Positions 41,104 through 50,620 are shown, counted from the stretch's first letter. The stretch: 64,000 bases of DNA from an uncultured Bacilli bacterium (GCA_934148995.1 CAKPDM010000007.1:1-64000), one strand, 5' to 3'. Notes: generated from the sequence alone by a model not told the origin. Made by a program: numbers and translations.

Positions 41104-42882
41104 TTGAAACGAAGTGTAAAAAATGGAATTTTCATAGGAATAATTATTTTAATGATAGCAGCAATGTTTTTAACAAATTATTATGCTAAGAAAAACACTA
41201 CCAATACTAGTGGACCAAATACAGAAATGATGGGTAACCCTCCTAGTATGAGAAATAATCAAAGTGGCGACAATACTCCACCAGCTAAACCAGATGATAA
41301 TCAAAATAATGATAATAGTACATCACAGGATAATGCTAATGGCGGAAATAGTCAAAATAATCAAGGAACACCACCGGAAAAACCAAGTGGTGATAATAAT
41401 GACAATAATAATCAAATGCCAAATATGACTAGTACCAGTGATAATACATCAGTAATTTACTATGTTTTATTTGCAATAGAAGGACTAGGGCTTTCTCTTA
41501 GTCTAATATACTTAATAATGTCTAATCTAAATAAAAAAACAACAAAAGAAACTTTTAAATCAACAGACAAAATAGTAATTTATGTACTTAGCGTATTACT
41601 ATTAACTATTGGGTCTTTCTATATAAATAACAAATTAATAACTACTAATAAAACAGAATCTAGTGGACCAGGTAATAACAATCAAAATAGTAAAGTAGAA
41701 TATCAAGCAGCAACAGAAATAACAGAAGATAAAGAAATCACTGATGAAAACTATAGTTCTACAACTAGTGATGAAAATAGTGTTTTAGTATCAGAAAGTA
41801 CGGTAACAATTGAAAACTCAAGTATCACTAAAGAAGGAGATTCTGATGGTGGAGATAGTACCAGCTTCTATGGAAATAACTCAGCAATTCTTGCTAAAGA
41901 CGGAGCTAATCTAACACTAAAAAACATCACAGTAACGACTAATGCAACTGGAGCAAATGGTGTTTTCTCTTACGGAGGAAGTGCTACTACCAATAACGCT
42001 TCTAGTGATGGTACTACTGTTAATATAAGTGATTCAAAAATAACTACTACTAAAGATAACTCCGGTGGAATAATGACTACTGGAGGAGGCATAATGAACG
42101 CTACTAATCTTACCGTTAAAACAAGTGGAACGTCATCAGCTGCTATAAGAAGTGATAGAGGTGGCGGAGAAGTAAATGTTAATAAAGGTACCTACCAAAC
42201 TGATGGTGTTGGTTCTCCTAGCATTTATTCAACAGCTAATATCACTGTAAAAAATGCAAAATTGATAGCAACAAAATCAGAAGGAGTAGTAATAGAAGGT
42301 AAAAACTCTGTAACTTTAGAAAATGTTGATTTAACAGATACTAATAGCAAACTAAACGGTCAATCAACCACTTATAAAAATATCTTCCTATATCAATCAA
42401 TGAGTGGTGATGCCAGTGATGGTGAAGCAACATTTACTGCAAAAGATAGTAATATCGTAACAAATAAAGGAGATACTTTCTATATAACAAATACTTCTGT
42501 CACTATCAATCTTTCTAATAATACTATTACTAATAATGATAAAACAGGAAACTTTTTAAAAAGTCAAAAAGAGTCTTGGGGAAATGAAGGTAGTAATGGT
42601 GGAGATACAACACTTAATATGACTAATCAAAGTGCTACCGGAAATATTGTTATAGATGAAATCTCAACTTTAAAAATGAACTTAAAAGATTCATCTTATT
42701 ATGAAGGAACAATTAATGGTGATAATACTGCTAAATCTATTAAACTAGTTTTAGATAAAACTTCTAAAATTAAATTAACAGGTGATAGCTACGTAACTGG
42801 CTTAGAAGATAGTGACACTGACTATAGTAATATTGACTTTAATGGTTATAAACTATACGTTAATGGAAAAGCAATTAACTAA
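41104..42882 (+). CDS. Membrane-anchored beta-helix surface protein (Cthe_2159-like)
   Basis: The start is taken as TTG 41104, 9 bases after AAGGAG; the ATG at 41095 overlaps the site. 592 residues. The first membrane segment (about 6-24) is followed by a Pro/Asn/Gly linker, two more membrane helices (about 115-138 and 155-175) and a second linker. About 390 residues of Asn/Ser/Thr-rich right-handed beta helix follow (NNSAILAKDGANLTLKNITVTTN..., GGIMTTGGGIMNATNLTV, SPSIYSTANITVKNAKL). The family binds acidic polysaccharide in the one characterised member. No catalytic residues are evident. Monocistronic. Confidence 0.75.
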   Translation: MKRSVKNGIFIGIIILMIAAMFLTNYYAKKNTTNTSGPNTEMMGNPPSMRNNQSGDNTPPAKPDDNQNNDNSTSQDNANGGNSQNNQGTPPEKPSGDNNDNNNQMPNMTSTSDNTSVIYYVLFAIEGLGLSLSLIYLIMSNLNKKTTKETFKSTDKIVIYVLSVLLLTIGSFYINNKLITTNKTESSGPGNNNQNSKVEYQAATEITEDKEITDENYSSTTSDENSVLVSESTVTIENSSITKEGDSDGGDSTSFYGNNSAILAKDGANLTLKNITVTTNATGANGVFSYGGSATTNNASSDGTTVNISDSKITTTKDNSGGIMTTGGGIMNATNLTVKTSGTSSAAIRSDRGGGEVNVNKGTYQTDGVGSPSIYSTANITVKNAKLIATKSEGVVIEGKNSVTLENVDLTDTNSKLNGQSTTYKNIFLYQSMSGDASDGEATFTAKDSNIVTNKGDTFYITNTSVTINLSNNTITNNDKTGNFLKSQKESWGNEGSNGGDTTLNMTNQSATGNIVIDEISTLKMNLKDSSYYEGTINGDNTAKSIKLVLDKTSKIKLTGDSYVTGLEDSDTDYSNIDFNGYKLYVNGKAIN

Positions 42883-42950
42883 GCTTAGAAAATTTAAAGA
42901 AGAAGGGAAGCTTGATAAAATATTAAAAATAATCACAAACTTTTAGATTA

Positions 42951-42976
42951 AAGTCCGTTTTTTACGAACTTTTTTC
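42951..42976 (+). terminator. Terminator upstream of htpG
   Basis: AAGTCCGT/ACGAACTT (one mismatch), T5 loop, T6 tail. It ends the beta-helix protein gene. Confidence 0.6.
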
Positions 42977-43042
42977 GTTTTTAGACTTTTGTATCATACC
43001 TTTTATTAAAATGAATATCAAAAAATAGCGTTCTTAAAAAAA

Positions 43043-43084
43043 TTAGCACTCACTGTTGACAATTGCTAATTCTAGTGATATTCT
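43043..43084 (+). promoter_or_regulatory. htpG promoter with CIRCE-like operator
   Basis: TTAGCACTC (43043-43051), exactly nine bases, AATTGCTAA (43061-43069): the HrcA operator with a weakened right arm (consensus GAGTGCTAA). The -35 TTGACA (43056-43061) lies within it; after 17 bases comes TATTCT (43079-43084). The same variant precedes hsp20. Confidence 0.75.
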
Positions 43085-43129
43085 ACTAATTGTTAGAGGG
43101 AAAACTAACAAAAAGGAGATGCATATATT

Positions 43130-45004
43130 TTGAAAAAACAATTTAAAGCAGAATCAAAAAAACTATTAGATATGATGATTCATTCCATCTATACAAATCA
43201 GGAAATATTCTTAAGAGAATTAATTTCTAATGCTAGTGATGCCCTTGATAAATTATATTACAAATCACTAACAGACACTAAAATTAAAATAAAGAAAGAG
43301 GACTTAGAAATAAGGTTAATACCAGATAAAGAAAATAGAACATTAACTATTAAAGATAATGGTATTGGTATGACTAAGGAAGAGTTGGAAAACAACTTAG
43401 GAACAATTGCTAAAAGTGGTTCTGAACTATTCAAAGAAAATATGAAAGATGAGAAAAACTTATCAATAATTGGTCAGTTCGGAGTTGGTTTTTACTCAAG
43501 CTTTATGGTAAGTGATAAAGTAGTAGTTAATAGTAAATCATTAGATGGTGAAGCTAATACTTGGGAAAGTGAAGGAGCTAGTGGTTATACTATCGATAAA
43601 TCAGATAAAAAAGATGAAGGAACAGAAATTATCTTATATCTAAAAGAAGATACTGAAGAGAATAACTACAGTGATTTCTTAGAAAATTATACAATTGAAA
43701 GATTAGTTAAGAAATATTCTGACTATATTCCTTATCCTGTTAAGATGACAGTAGAAGAGACAAAGAAAACAGATGATGATAAGGAAGAAAAAGTAGAAGT
43801 TGATAAGACATTGAACAGTATGACACCTATTTGGAAAAAGCCAAAAAGTGAAGTAAAAGATGAAGATTATCAAGACTTTTATACTGATAAGTTCTACGAT
43901 TATGAAAAGCCTTTAAAAGTAATTCGTAGTGAAGTAGAAGGAAGAACTAGTTACCAAGCTTTATTATTTATTCCTTCACATGCACCATATAACTATTATT
44001 CAAAAGATTATGAAAAAGGTTTACAACTATATTCTAAAGGTGTCTTAATCATGGACAAATGTAGTGACTTGCTACCAGACTATTTTAGTTTTGTTAAAGG
44101 TTTAGTAGATAGTGAAGATATCGCGTTAAATATCTCAAGAGAAACACTACAAGAAAATTATCAAATACAAGCTATTGCCAAGAGTCTAGAATCAAAAATC
44201 AAAAAAGAGTTAGAAACTATGCTTTCAAAAGATAGAGAAACTTATGAAAAATTTTATCAAGACTTTGGTATGCAATTGAAATATGGTATTTATTCTACAT
44301 ACGGAATGAAGAAAGATTTACTTCAAGATTTATTACTATTTAATTCTTCAAATGATAAAAAGTATACTACTTTAAAAGAATATGTAAGTAGAATGAAGAG
44401 TGACCAAAAGAATATTTATTATGCTTGTTCTGAAAGTTTAGAAAAATGTGAAATGCTTCCACAAGTCGATGCTGTTAGAGAAAAAGGTTATGAAGTATTA
44501 TATCTAACTGAATACTTAGATGAATTTACAATCAAAACTTTAAGTATGTATGCTGATAAAACATTTATGAATGTTGCGGATGAAAAACTAGATCTTTCAA
44601 CTGAAGAAGAGAAGAAAGAACTAGAAGAGGCTAATAAGTCTTATAAAGATATGTTAGATAAGATGAAATTTACTTTAACTGATTCGGTTGTAGATGTAAC
44701 ATTTACTAATCATTTAAAAAATCACCCAGTTTGTTTAAAAACTAAAGGTGAAGTATCAACTGAAATGGAAAAAGTTCTACAAACTATGCCAAATAACCAA
44801 AATGTTAAGGCGGAAACTGTTATGGAAATAAATATGAATCATCCAATTACTAAAAAGATGGAAGACTTATATAATAATAAAGACTTTGATACATTAGATA
44901 AGTATAGTAAAGTTCTTTATCAAGAAGCAAGATTGATTGAAGGGTTGTCAGTAGAAAATCCTACTGAATTAAGTAATTTAATCTGTGATTTATTAGCAAA
45001 GTAA
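43130..45004 (+). CDS. htpG: Molecular chaperone HtpG (Hsp90)
   Basis: The TTG start is fixed by AAAAGGAGATG. 624 residues. GHKL ATPase: ELISNASDALDKLYY, DNGIGMTKEEL, GQFGVGFYSSFM, and the Arg in NISRETLQEN. A middle domain and a C-terminal dimerisation domain follow; there is no C-terminal MEEVD, as expected in bacteria. It remodels client proteins using ATP. The CIRCE-like element indicates heat-shock control by HrcA. Confidence 0.97.
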   Translation: MKKQFKAESKKLLDMMIHSIYTNQEIFLRELISNASDALDKLYYKSLTDTKIKIKKEDLEIRLIPDKENRTLTIKDNGIGMTKEELENNLGTIAKSGSELFKENMKDEKNLSIIGQFGVGFYSSFMVSDKVVVNSKSLDGEANTWESEGASGYTIDKSDKKDEGTEIILYLKEDTEENNYSDFLENYTIERLVKKYSDYIPYPVKMTVEETKKTDDDKEEKVEVDKTLNSMTPIWKKPKSEVKDEDYQDFYTDKFYDYEKPLKVIRSEVEGRTSYQALLFIPSHAPYNYYSKDYEKGLQLYSKGVLIMDKCSDLLPDYFSFVKGLVDSEDIALNISRETLQENYQIQAIAKSLESKIKKELETMLSKDRETYEKFYQDFGMQLKYGIYSTYGMKKDLLQDLLLFNSSNDKKYTTLKEYVSRMKSDQKNIYYACSESLEKCEMLPQVDAVREKGYEVLYLTEYLDEFTIKTLSMYADKTFMNVADEKLDLSTEEEKKELEEANKSYKDMLDKMKFTLTDSVVDVTFTNHLKNHPVCLKTKGEVSTEMEKVLQTMPNNQNVKAETVMEINMNHPITKKMEDLYNNKDFDTLDKYSKVLYQEARLIEGLSVENPTELSNLICDLLAK

Positions 45005-45027
45005 GGAAATGAACTCCTTACTTTTTT
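45000..45027 (+). terminator. Terminator after htpG
   Basis: AGTAAGGA/TCCTTACT stem with T6, overlapping the stop. Confidence 0.8.
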
Positions 45028-45066
45028 GGTGTATAAAAATTTAATTAAAAAATTTTAAAAAAAGTA

Positions 45067-45094
45067 TTGACGAACATATATTCTATGTTATAAT
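45067..45094 (+). promoter_or_regulatory. Promoter of the kinase leader
   Basis: TTGACG (45067-45072), 16 bases, TATAAT (45089-45094) in TGTTATAAT. It is a near copy of the promoter at 33016, including the GAACA after the -35. Confidence 0.6.
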
Positions 45095-45099
45095 AGATG

Positions 45100-45368
45100 A
45101 CATAACTTGAAAGAAAAGAGGTGTTAAATCAAAGCATTGTCATATTTATTATATTGATATTAAAAGAATATTTATGAAAGAATAAAATAGGGTTATAGTA
45201 CCTAATAAAAAATAGTAGGGTGTCACTCATCCGAAATTCGTCTGTGGAGAAACAAAAAGTTTCGATGAAGCAGAAAGTCTCTCTCTAGTAGTTATCTCTC
45301 GCAAGATTCGACAAATTTCGACAAGCAGAATGGCATATAATACTACTGAAAGGAAGTGCTATAGCATT
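45100..45368 (+). ncRNA. Long, probably structured leader RNA upstream of the KinB-like gene
   Basis: About 270 bases without a convincing ORF. The part from about 45215 to 45345 is visibly richer in G and C than its surroundings. It can form an outer stem (GAAATTCGTC 45233-45242 with GACAAATTTC 45310-45319, one mismatch) enclosing a perfect GAAAC AAAAA GTTTC hairpin (45249-45263), and TAGTAG/CTACT ends further out. TTCGACAA occurs twice. It could be a cis-regulatory RNA, an independent RNA, or the end of a lost transposon. I do not recognise a known class. Confidence 0.45.
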
Positions 45369-46625
45369 GTGTCTTATTTAGAGATAATTCTGAATAATTG
45401 TGTCTATTTACTATGTCCAATTTCTCTATATTTAATATATATTTCGTATAGAAAAAACATTAATAAAGAAGTAAATACCATTGCATTTGAAATGGCCATT
45501 TCCTCTTCTTTATATTTTATACTTAGATGTGGAATGCCATTACATCATAACTATCCAACTATGCTATTTGATGTACCGCTGCTTTTAGCTTTTTCAAAGA
45601 AAAAAACAGGGTTTAGTATAGTTATTTCCATCGTATTAATTATCTATCAAACCATCTTTCTAAGAACTATGCCTTTACTATTAATTGTAGAATATATAGT
45701 TTATTTTTTAGGATATTTGCACTTGAATAAGTATAAATTTTCTCTTGGAAATCTAATACATGGCTTTATAATTGTTAATAGTTTCTTTTTAGCCATAAAA
45801 GTATTTTGGTTTATTTCTCCAAATGGCTGCTATGATAATAATATCATCTATCTTTGTTGCATAATTATTGTAATTTATCTAGTTAGCTCTATGATTCTTT
45901 ATTTTTTGTATAAAGGTGAGAAAATTGTCGATTTCAATAACAGCTTATATAATATTCAAAAAGAAAAAGAATTACGTGCTTCATTATTTAAAGTAACGCA
46001 CGAGATTAAAAATCCTATTGCTGTTTGTAAAGGATATCTTGATATGTTAGACCCGTCAGATAATAAAAAATGTACTAAGTATATTCCAATATTAAAAAGT
46101 GAAATAAATAGAACTCTAATTTTAATGGATGACTTTTTAGACTATACGAAAATAAAAATAGAAACTGAAGAAATAGATTTGGTTATGCTATTTGAAGAAC
46201 TTGATTCATCATTAAGGCCACTTTTTTCTAGTAAGAAAATTACAGTTAATTATAACATACCTTATGAGGAATTATATTTTGAAGCGGATTATAATCGCTT
46301 GAAACAAGTTTTTATTAATCTATTTAAAAATGCTCTAGAAGCCAAGGACGATACCAAAGAACATAGCTATATAGATGTAACTGTTAAAGAAACTGAAAGT
46401 AATATCTTTATAAAGATAAAAGATAACGGTATCGGTATGACAAAAGAAGAATTAGAGAAAGTAGGACAGATGTTCTTTACTACAAAGAAAAAAGGAACTG
46501 GACTTGGTACTTGTTTGTCAAAGGAAATAATTAAACTCCATAAAGGAAACATAGCTTATTCCTCACGAAAGGGAGAATGGACCGAAGTAAATATAACTTT
46601 ACCAAATATTAAAGTTATGTCATAA
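45369..46625 (+). CDS. KinB-like membrane sensor histidine kinase
   Basis: The start is taken as GTG 45369, behind AAAGGAAG. The ATG at 45330 lacks a site, adds a hydrophilic extension and lies in the structured leader, so the choice remains uncertain. About 418 residues. Six membrane helices with short loops (residues 5-190) are followed by the dimerisation/phosphoacceptor helix FKVTHEIKNPIAVCKGYLDM, then N-box FINLFKNALEAK, DNGIGMTKEEL and GTGLGTCLSKEI. This resembles sporulation kinase KinB, which feeds phosphate into Spo0F/Spo0A. No response regulator is adjacent, as expected for such orphan kinases. Confidence 0.8.
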   Translation: MSYLEIILNNCVYLLCPISLYLIYISYRKNINKEVNTIAFEMAISSSLYFILRCGMPLHHNYPTMLFDVPLLLAFSKKKTGFSIVISIVLIIYQTIFLRTMPLLLIVEYIVYFLGYLHLNKYKFSLGNLIHGFIIVNSFFLAIKVFWFISPNGCYDNNIIYLCCIIIVIYLVSSMILYFLYKGEKIVDFNNSLYNIQKEKELRASLFKVTHEIKNPIAVCKGYLDMLDPSDNKKCTKYIPILKSEINRTLILMDDFLDYTKIKIETEEIDLVMLFEELDSSLRPLFSSKKITVNYNIPYEELYFEADYNRLKQVFINLFKNALEAKDDTKEHSYIDVTVKETESNIFIKIKDNGIGMTKEELEKVGQMFFTTKKKGTGLGTCLSKEIIKLHKGNIAYSSRKGEWTEVNITLPNIKVMS

Positions 46626-46641
46626 TAATAAGGGTGTTATT

Positions 46642-47217
46642 ATGATAGAAGAAGTAAAGAAAAGTTTAAAAGAACGACTAAGTGATTATAGGTATAATCA
46701 TTGTTTACGAGTAGCTGATGTTGCAAAAGATTTAGCAATATTTTATAAAGAAGATGAAGACAAAGCTTATTTTGCTGGACTTGTTCATGACATGGCAAAA
46801 GAGTTTACTAAAGATGAAAATTTAGAGTTTGTTAAGAGTCATAATCTTCCAGAAGAAGTTTTAAATAAAGAAAATAGTAAATTTCTTCATGGTATTATTG
46901 GCGCAATAATAGCTAAGGAAACATATCATTTCACTGATGATATGTTTAATGCTGTTTATTACCACACTGCTGGTCGCCCAGGAATGAGCAAATTAGAAAA
47001 AATTGTTTATCTAGCTGATAAAATAGAACCTGGTAAAAATTATGAAGGCATAGAGGAAGAACGCACACTAGCTTATCAAGATTTAGATCAAGCAGTGATA
47101 CTATGTTTAAAAACAAAAATAACAAAGTTAACAAAAGAAGGAAAATTAATTCATCCAAATACTATAGATACACTTAATTATTTAGAGTCAAAAGTAAGTA
47201 ACACTGCTACTAAATAA
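46642..47217 (+). CDS. yqeK: HD-domain hydrolase YqeK
   Basis: 191 residues. The HD motif is in AGLVHDMAKEFT, preceded by RYNHCLRVADVA, with later HGIIGAIIA, YYHTAGRPGMSKLEKIVYLADKIEP. YqeK enzymes cleave diadenosine tetraphosphate symmetrically into two ADP. Usual partners nadD and rsfS are not present. Seventeen bases after the kinase stop, with an AAGGGTG site. Confidence 0.92.
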   Translation: MIEEVKKSLKERLSDYRYNHCLRVADVAKDLAIFYKEDEDKAYFAGLVHDMAKEFTKDENLEFVKSHNLPEEVLNKENSKFLHGIIGAIIAKETYHFTDDMFNAVYYHTAGRPGMSKLEKIVYLADKIEPGKNYEGIEEERTLAYQDLDQAVILCLKTKITKLTKEGKLIHPNTIDTLNYLESKVSNTATK

Positions 47218-47221
47218 TATT

Positions 47222-47250
47222 TTGTCTCGATTAGAAAACTGTGATACAAT
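47222..47250 (+). promoter_or_regulatory. Promoter of HerA-like gene no. 2
   Basis: TTGTCT (47222-47227), 17 bases, TACAAT (47245-47250) within TGTGATACAAT, matching the promoter of the paralogue at 17636. Confidence 0.55.
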
Positions 47251-47280
47251 AACTTATATAAAAGAGTAGAGGGTGATGAA

Positions 47281-49059
47281 ATGTTAGGCGATATCAAAGA
47301 GATAGTTGATAGTAACGTTTTTGTTAACTTATCAATTGATATTTCAAAACAAACAAATTTAGTAGATTTACACATAATCTTTGAAGATGGTCCAGCTAAA
47401 GTTGTAGGACAAATTGTCAGTACAACGCGAACTGTTTTAAAAGCTAATATAGTTGGTGAAATAAAAGATAATAAATTTCTTCCTGGCGTAAGTAGCAAAC
47501 CATCATTTAAATCAACAGTTAGAATAATTAATATGGAAGAGTTGGAATTGATTTTAGGCAAAACCACTCCACAGGCTGGAGAAGTGCTTTTTGGTTATTC
47601 TAATATTTATCAAAATTATCCAATTCACGTAAACGTAAATTCTTTTTTCAGTAACCATTTTGCTATTTTAGGAAATAGTGGAGCTGGTAAGAGTTTTTCA
47701 GTGTCAAGAATTTTACAAAACGTTTTTGCTAGTAAAATAGCAAGTCCCGTAGGAGCACATGTTTTAATGTTCGATGCTTATGGCGAGTATACAAGAGCAT
47801 TAAAAGATATAGATAAAATAAATCCAAATATGCATTATACTACTTATACTACTAGTACAAATAATGAAGCTAGTGCACCAATTAATATTCCTCTTTGGTT
47901 GTTAGGAGTAGATGACATAGCATTACTTTTGGATGCAACTTCAACTAATCAATTACCAATTATTGAAAAAGCTTTAAGTTTAGTTCCAATTTTAACTGGC
48001 GAAGAGGAAATGGTTATTAAATATAAAAATGATATTATCGCAAGAGCAGTAGAAGACATCTTATTAAGTGGTTCTCAATCAACAAAAATAAGAGATCAAG
48101 TAACGGCGGTTCTCACAAAATTTCATACAAGAGATTTATCACTTGAAAGTCAGATAGTTCAACCAGGTTACACGAGAACTTTGAAACAATGCCTTTATAT
48201 AGATAAGATGGGAAAACTGGTAGAGATGGAAGTTGTTGTCAATTTTGTAAAGCAGTTTATTTTGCAAGATGAAGAGGCTACACCCAAAACAAATAAAATG
48301 ATTGCTTATACATTAAAAGACCTAGAGACGGCAATGGATTTTGCCCTAATCAGTGAAGGAGTTTTGAAAAGTGACAAAGTTTATGACTATGCAAACGTTT
48401 TAAGTGTAAGACTTCATAGCTTAGTAAATAGTCCAAACCATGTTTTCTTTGATGCAACTTCTTATATAGATAGAGCAACTTATATAAATGATTTATTTAC
48501 TGATTTAAATGGTAATCATTGTCAAATAGTTAATTTCAATATCAGTTACATTGATGACAGATTAGCTAAGGTAATAACAAAAATGTTATCGAAGTTAGTA
48601 TTTGATTACACTGTAGAAAATCCTAATAGAGGAAGTACACCTTTCCACATAATAATTGAAGAAGCTCACCGCTATGTTCAAAAAGATACCGATACAGAAA
48701 TACTTGGTTATAATATCTTTGATAGAATAACTAAGGAAGGTCGAAAGTACGGTGCTCTTCTAGGACTTATTACACAAAGACCAAGTGAACTTTCTGATAC
48801 AGCAATTTCGCAATGTTCAAACTTTGTTGTTTTAAGAACATTACATCCGAAAGATTTACAATATATTAAAGAAATGGTTCCAAACGTTTCAGCTGAAATA
48901 GTAGAAGAGCTTAAAAACCTAAAACCTGGTAATTGTATAGCTTTCGGAAGTGCTTTCAAAGTTCCAACTAGTATGTATTTCCAAAAAGCCGATCCGGAAC
49001 CACTTTCTAATAATGTTGATATCAGTAAGGTATGGTATCAGCCAGGAAATATAATGTAG
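47281..49059 (+). CDS. HerA-like hexameric ATPase no. 2
   Basis: 592 residues, with GAGGGTGATGAA before the start. Same order as paralogue no. 1: HAS-barrel-like N-terminus (about 1-110), Walker A GNSGAGKS near residue 135, Walker B FHIIIEEAHRYV near 457, ITQRPSELSDTAISQCSNFVVLR, then PDPEPL-like closing motif. It lacks the long disordered tail of no. 1. The two may form separate or mixed hexamers. Predicted DNA translocase; no NurA neighbour. Ends 22 bases inside the convergent rhomboid gene. Confidence 0.82.
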   Translation: MLGDIKEIVDSNVFVNLSIDISKQTNLVDLHIIFEDGPAKVVGQIVSTTRTVLKANIVGEIKDNKFLPGVSSKPSFKSTVRIINMEELELILGKTTPQAGEVLFGYSNIYQNYPIHVNVNSFFSNHFAILGNSGAGKSFSVSRILQNVFASKIASPVGAHVLMFDAYGEYTRALKDIDKINPNMHYTTYTTSTNNEASAPINIPLWLLGVDDIALLLDATSTNQLPIIEKALSLVPILTGEEEMVIKYKNDIIARAVEDILLSGSQSTKIRDQVTAVLTKFHTRDLSLESQIVQPGYTRTLKQCLYIDKMGKLVEMEVVVNFVKQFILQDEEATPKTNKMIAYTLKDLETAMDFALISEGVLKSDKVYDYANVLSVRLHSLVNSPNHVFFDATSYIDRATYINDLFTDLNGNHCQIVNFNISYIDDRLAKVITKMLSKLVFDYTVENPNRGSTPFHIIIEEAHRYVQKDTDTEILGYNIFDRITKEGRKYGALLGLITQRPSELSDTAISQCSNFVVLRTLHPKDLQYIKEMVPNVSAEIVEELKNLKPGNCIAFGSAFKVPTSMYFQKADPEPLSNNVDISKVWYQPGNIM

Positions 49060-49598
49060 CCAAAAACAAAACCAGCAATGGCGCTAATGAAGTGGCTACC
49101 ATGAGAAATTGAATCTTTTTTTCCAAAAAATTTAATTTCATCAATTACATAAAAGATACAAATTAAAATAAAAGTTAAAGGAACCCTATTAAGAGAAAAA
49201 TTAACAAAAGAAGAAAGAACTATTAACATAAAAGTAATGCCACTAGCTCCTAGAATTTTATTTCTAGTAAAGATAGAATTCATAATTCCAATTATTAAGG
49301 AAGTAGAACATATCATTATTAAAAGGTTAATACTGCCATATTTTTCTTCAATCATTGGACCAATCAGCAAAATATAAAGAAAATTATGTGTAAAGTGTTG
49401 CCAGTTCGCATGACCAAATATATGAGTTATCAATCTTAGATAAGTTAGAGGATTAAAAGGATTGCTTCGATAAGTAGAAAATAATAAATCATTACTTTTT
49501 CCTTTTGTTAATTTATTCAAAATAAGAGCAAGTAAAGAGATAAAGAAAAATGATAGAATAATTACTGAATTGTATTCTAAATAGTTAAAGACTTTCAT
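49038..49598 (-). CDS. Rhomboid-family intramembrane serine protease
   Basis: The start at 49598 follows GAGGTG; the GTG at 49607 overlaps it. 186 residues, about six membrane helices. Family motifs: FGHANWQHFTHNFLYI, IEEKYGS, the nucleophile in LGASGITFM (GxSG), and the catalytic His in SHGSHFISAIAGFVFGY. It cleaves membrane proteins within or near the bilayer. Substrate unknown. Tail-to-tail overlap with the HerA-like gene. Confidence 0.88.
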   Translation of the reverse strand: MKVFNYLEYNSVIILSFFFISLLALILNKLTKGKSNDLLFSTYRSNPFNPLTYLRLITHIFGHANWQHFTHNFLYILLIGPMIEEKYGSINLLIMICSTSLIIGIMNSIFTRNKILGASGITFMLIVLSSFVNFSLNRVPLTFILICIFYVIDEIKFFGKKDSISHGSHFISAIAGFVFGYIIFPG

Positions 49599-49722
49599 TA
49601 TTAACACCTCAACTAATATTATACAAAAAATGTTTGTTTCAAGCTAGGTGCCTAAAAAAGTCTTTTCCTTTTTAGAAAAGTATGTTATTATAAATAGTAG
49701 TTAAGGTAGGAGGTTAAGCAAT

Positions 49723-50154
49723 ATGGCTTTCAACGATAAATTAAAAAAATTAATGGGTCAAGATGGATCAGATTCAAACGAAGAAATTAAAGAGGAGGAA
49801 TATTACAAAGTGTCAAGAGAAGAATATGAAGATGATAATGGTGTAGCTGGTAGCAAAATGATGTTACTTGAGCCACGTGCTTATTCAGAATCACAGCAAA
49901 TAGCCGATCATTTAAAAAATCGTAATGCAGTAGTTGTTAATTTAAAACGAGTAACTCCAGATCAAGGAAAAAGAATAGTAGACTTTTTATCAGGTACACT
50001 TTATGCTATCGGTGGAGATTTACAAAAATTAGGTGGAGGAATATTCCTTTGTACACCAAATAATGTAAATGTCGAAGGGAAAATTAGTGATGATGTACCA
50101 GCTAAAACAACAAAGAAAAGCAAAAACGAAGAAGACGACGAATTCGACTGGTAA
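49723..50154 (+). CDS. sepF: Cell division protein SepF
   Basis: 143 residues. An N-terminal amphipathic helix (MAFNDKLKKLMG) binds membrane, an acidic linker follows, and the SepF domain has MLLEPRAYSESQQIADHLKNRNAVVVNLKRVTPDQGKRIVDFLSG in outline. It ends in acidic EEDDEFDW. SepF bundles FtsZ and tethers it to the membrane. The upstream yggS and downstream yggT/ylmH genes usual in this cluster are missing; divIVA follows 31 bases later. Confidence 0.95.
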   Translation: MAFNDKLKKLMGQDGSDSNEEIKEEEYYKVSREEYEDDNGVAGSKMMLLEPRAYSESQQIADHLKNRNAVVVNLKRVTPDQGKRIVDFLSGTLYAIGGDLQKLGGGIFLCTPNNVNVEGKISDDVPAKTTKKSKNEEDDEFDW

Positions 50155-50185
50155 TTAATAATCAACCTGAAAAAGTGGTGTAAAG

Positions 50186-50620
50186 ATGGATAAGTTTCAT
50201 TATGAGACGAATGGTTATAATAAAGAAGAAGTAAACGACTTTATTAAGAGAGTTATTAAAGAAACCGAAGGTATTGTTAATAAGTGTGAAGAACAGAAAA
50301 ATGAAATAAAAGTTTTAGAAGAACAACTAAATACATATCATAGAATAGAAGTAACTCTTAAACAGTCACTGATAAATGCTGAAAAAACTAGTGATGATTT
50401 GAAAAAAGTTGCTAATGAGAGAGCGAGCATTATAATAAGTGATGCTAAAAATGATGCTTCACGTATTATTAATGATGCACTTTTAAGAGCAGAAAAAATA
50501 GACCAACAGGCAGATATCTTAGAAAGAAATATTAAAATATTTAAAAGAAAATTAAAGATTATTGTAGAACAACAATTAGCAGTAGTGGAAGAAATTGAAG
50601 TTTTAGACTTAGAAAAATAA
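50186..50620 (+). CDS. divIVA: DivIVA-family protein
   Basis: 144 residues. The N-terminal lipid-binding part is FHYETNGYNKEEVNDFIKRVI, followed by two long coiled-coil stretches (about 30-75 and 80-135). It senses negative curvature and recruits division or polar proteins. In an operon with sepF and relQ; AAAAGTGGTG is the ribosome binding site. Confidence 0.88.
   Translation: MDKFHYETNGYNKEEVNDFIKRVIKETEGIVNKCEEQKNEIKVLEEQLNTYHRIEVTLKQSLINAEKTSDDLKKVANERASIIISDAKNDASRIINDALLRAEKIDQQADILERNIKIFKRKLKIIVEQQLAVVEEIEVLDLEK

Noticed and set aside
45121..45177. 18-codon hydrophobic ORF (GTG start) before the KinB-like gene, as a signal peptide pre-gene
   Set aside because: Its only ribosome binding site, AGAGGTG, overlaps the GTG itself, and no export or processing gene is nearby. 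An RNA leader explains the region better.
44998..45368. 6S RNA, tmRNA, RNase P RNA or SRP RNA upstream of the kinase
   Set aside because: None of the signature segments of these RNAs could be found; only local stems are visible.
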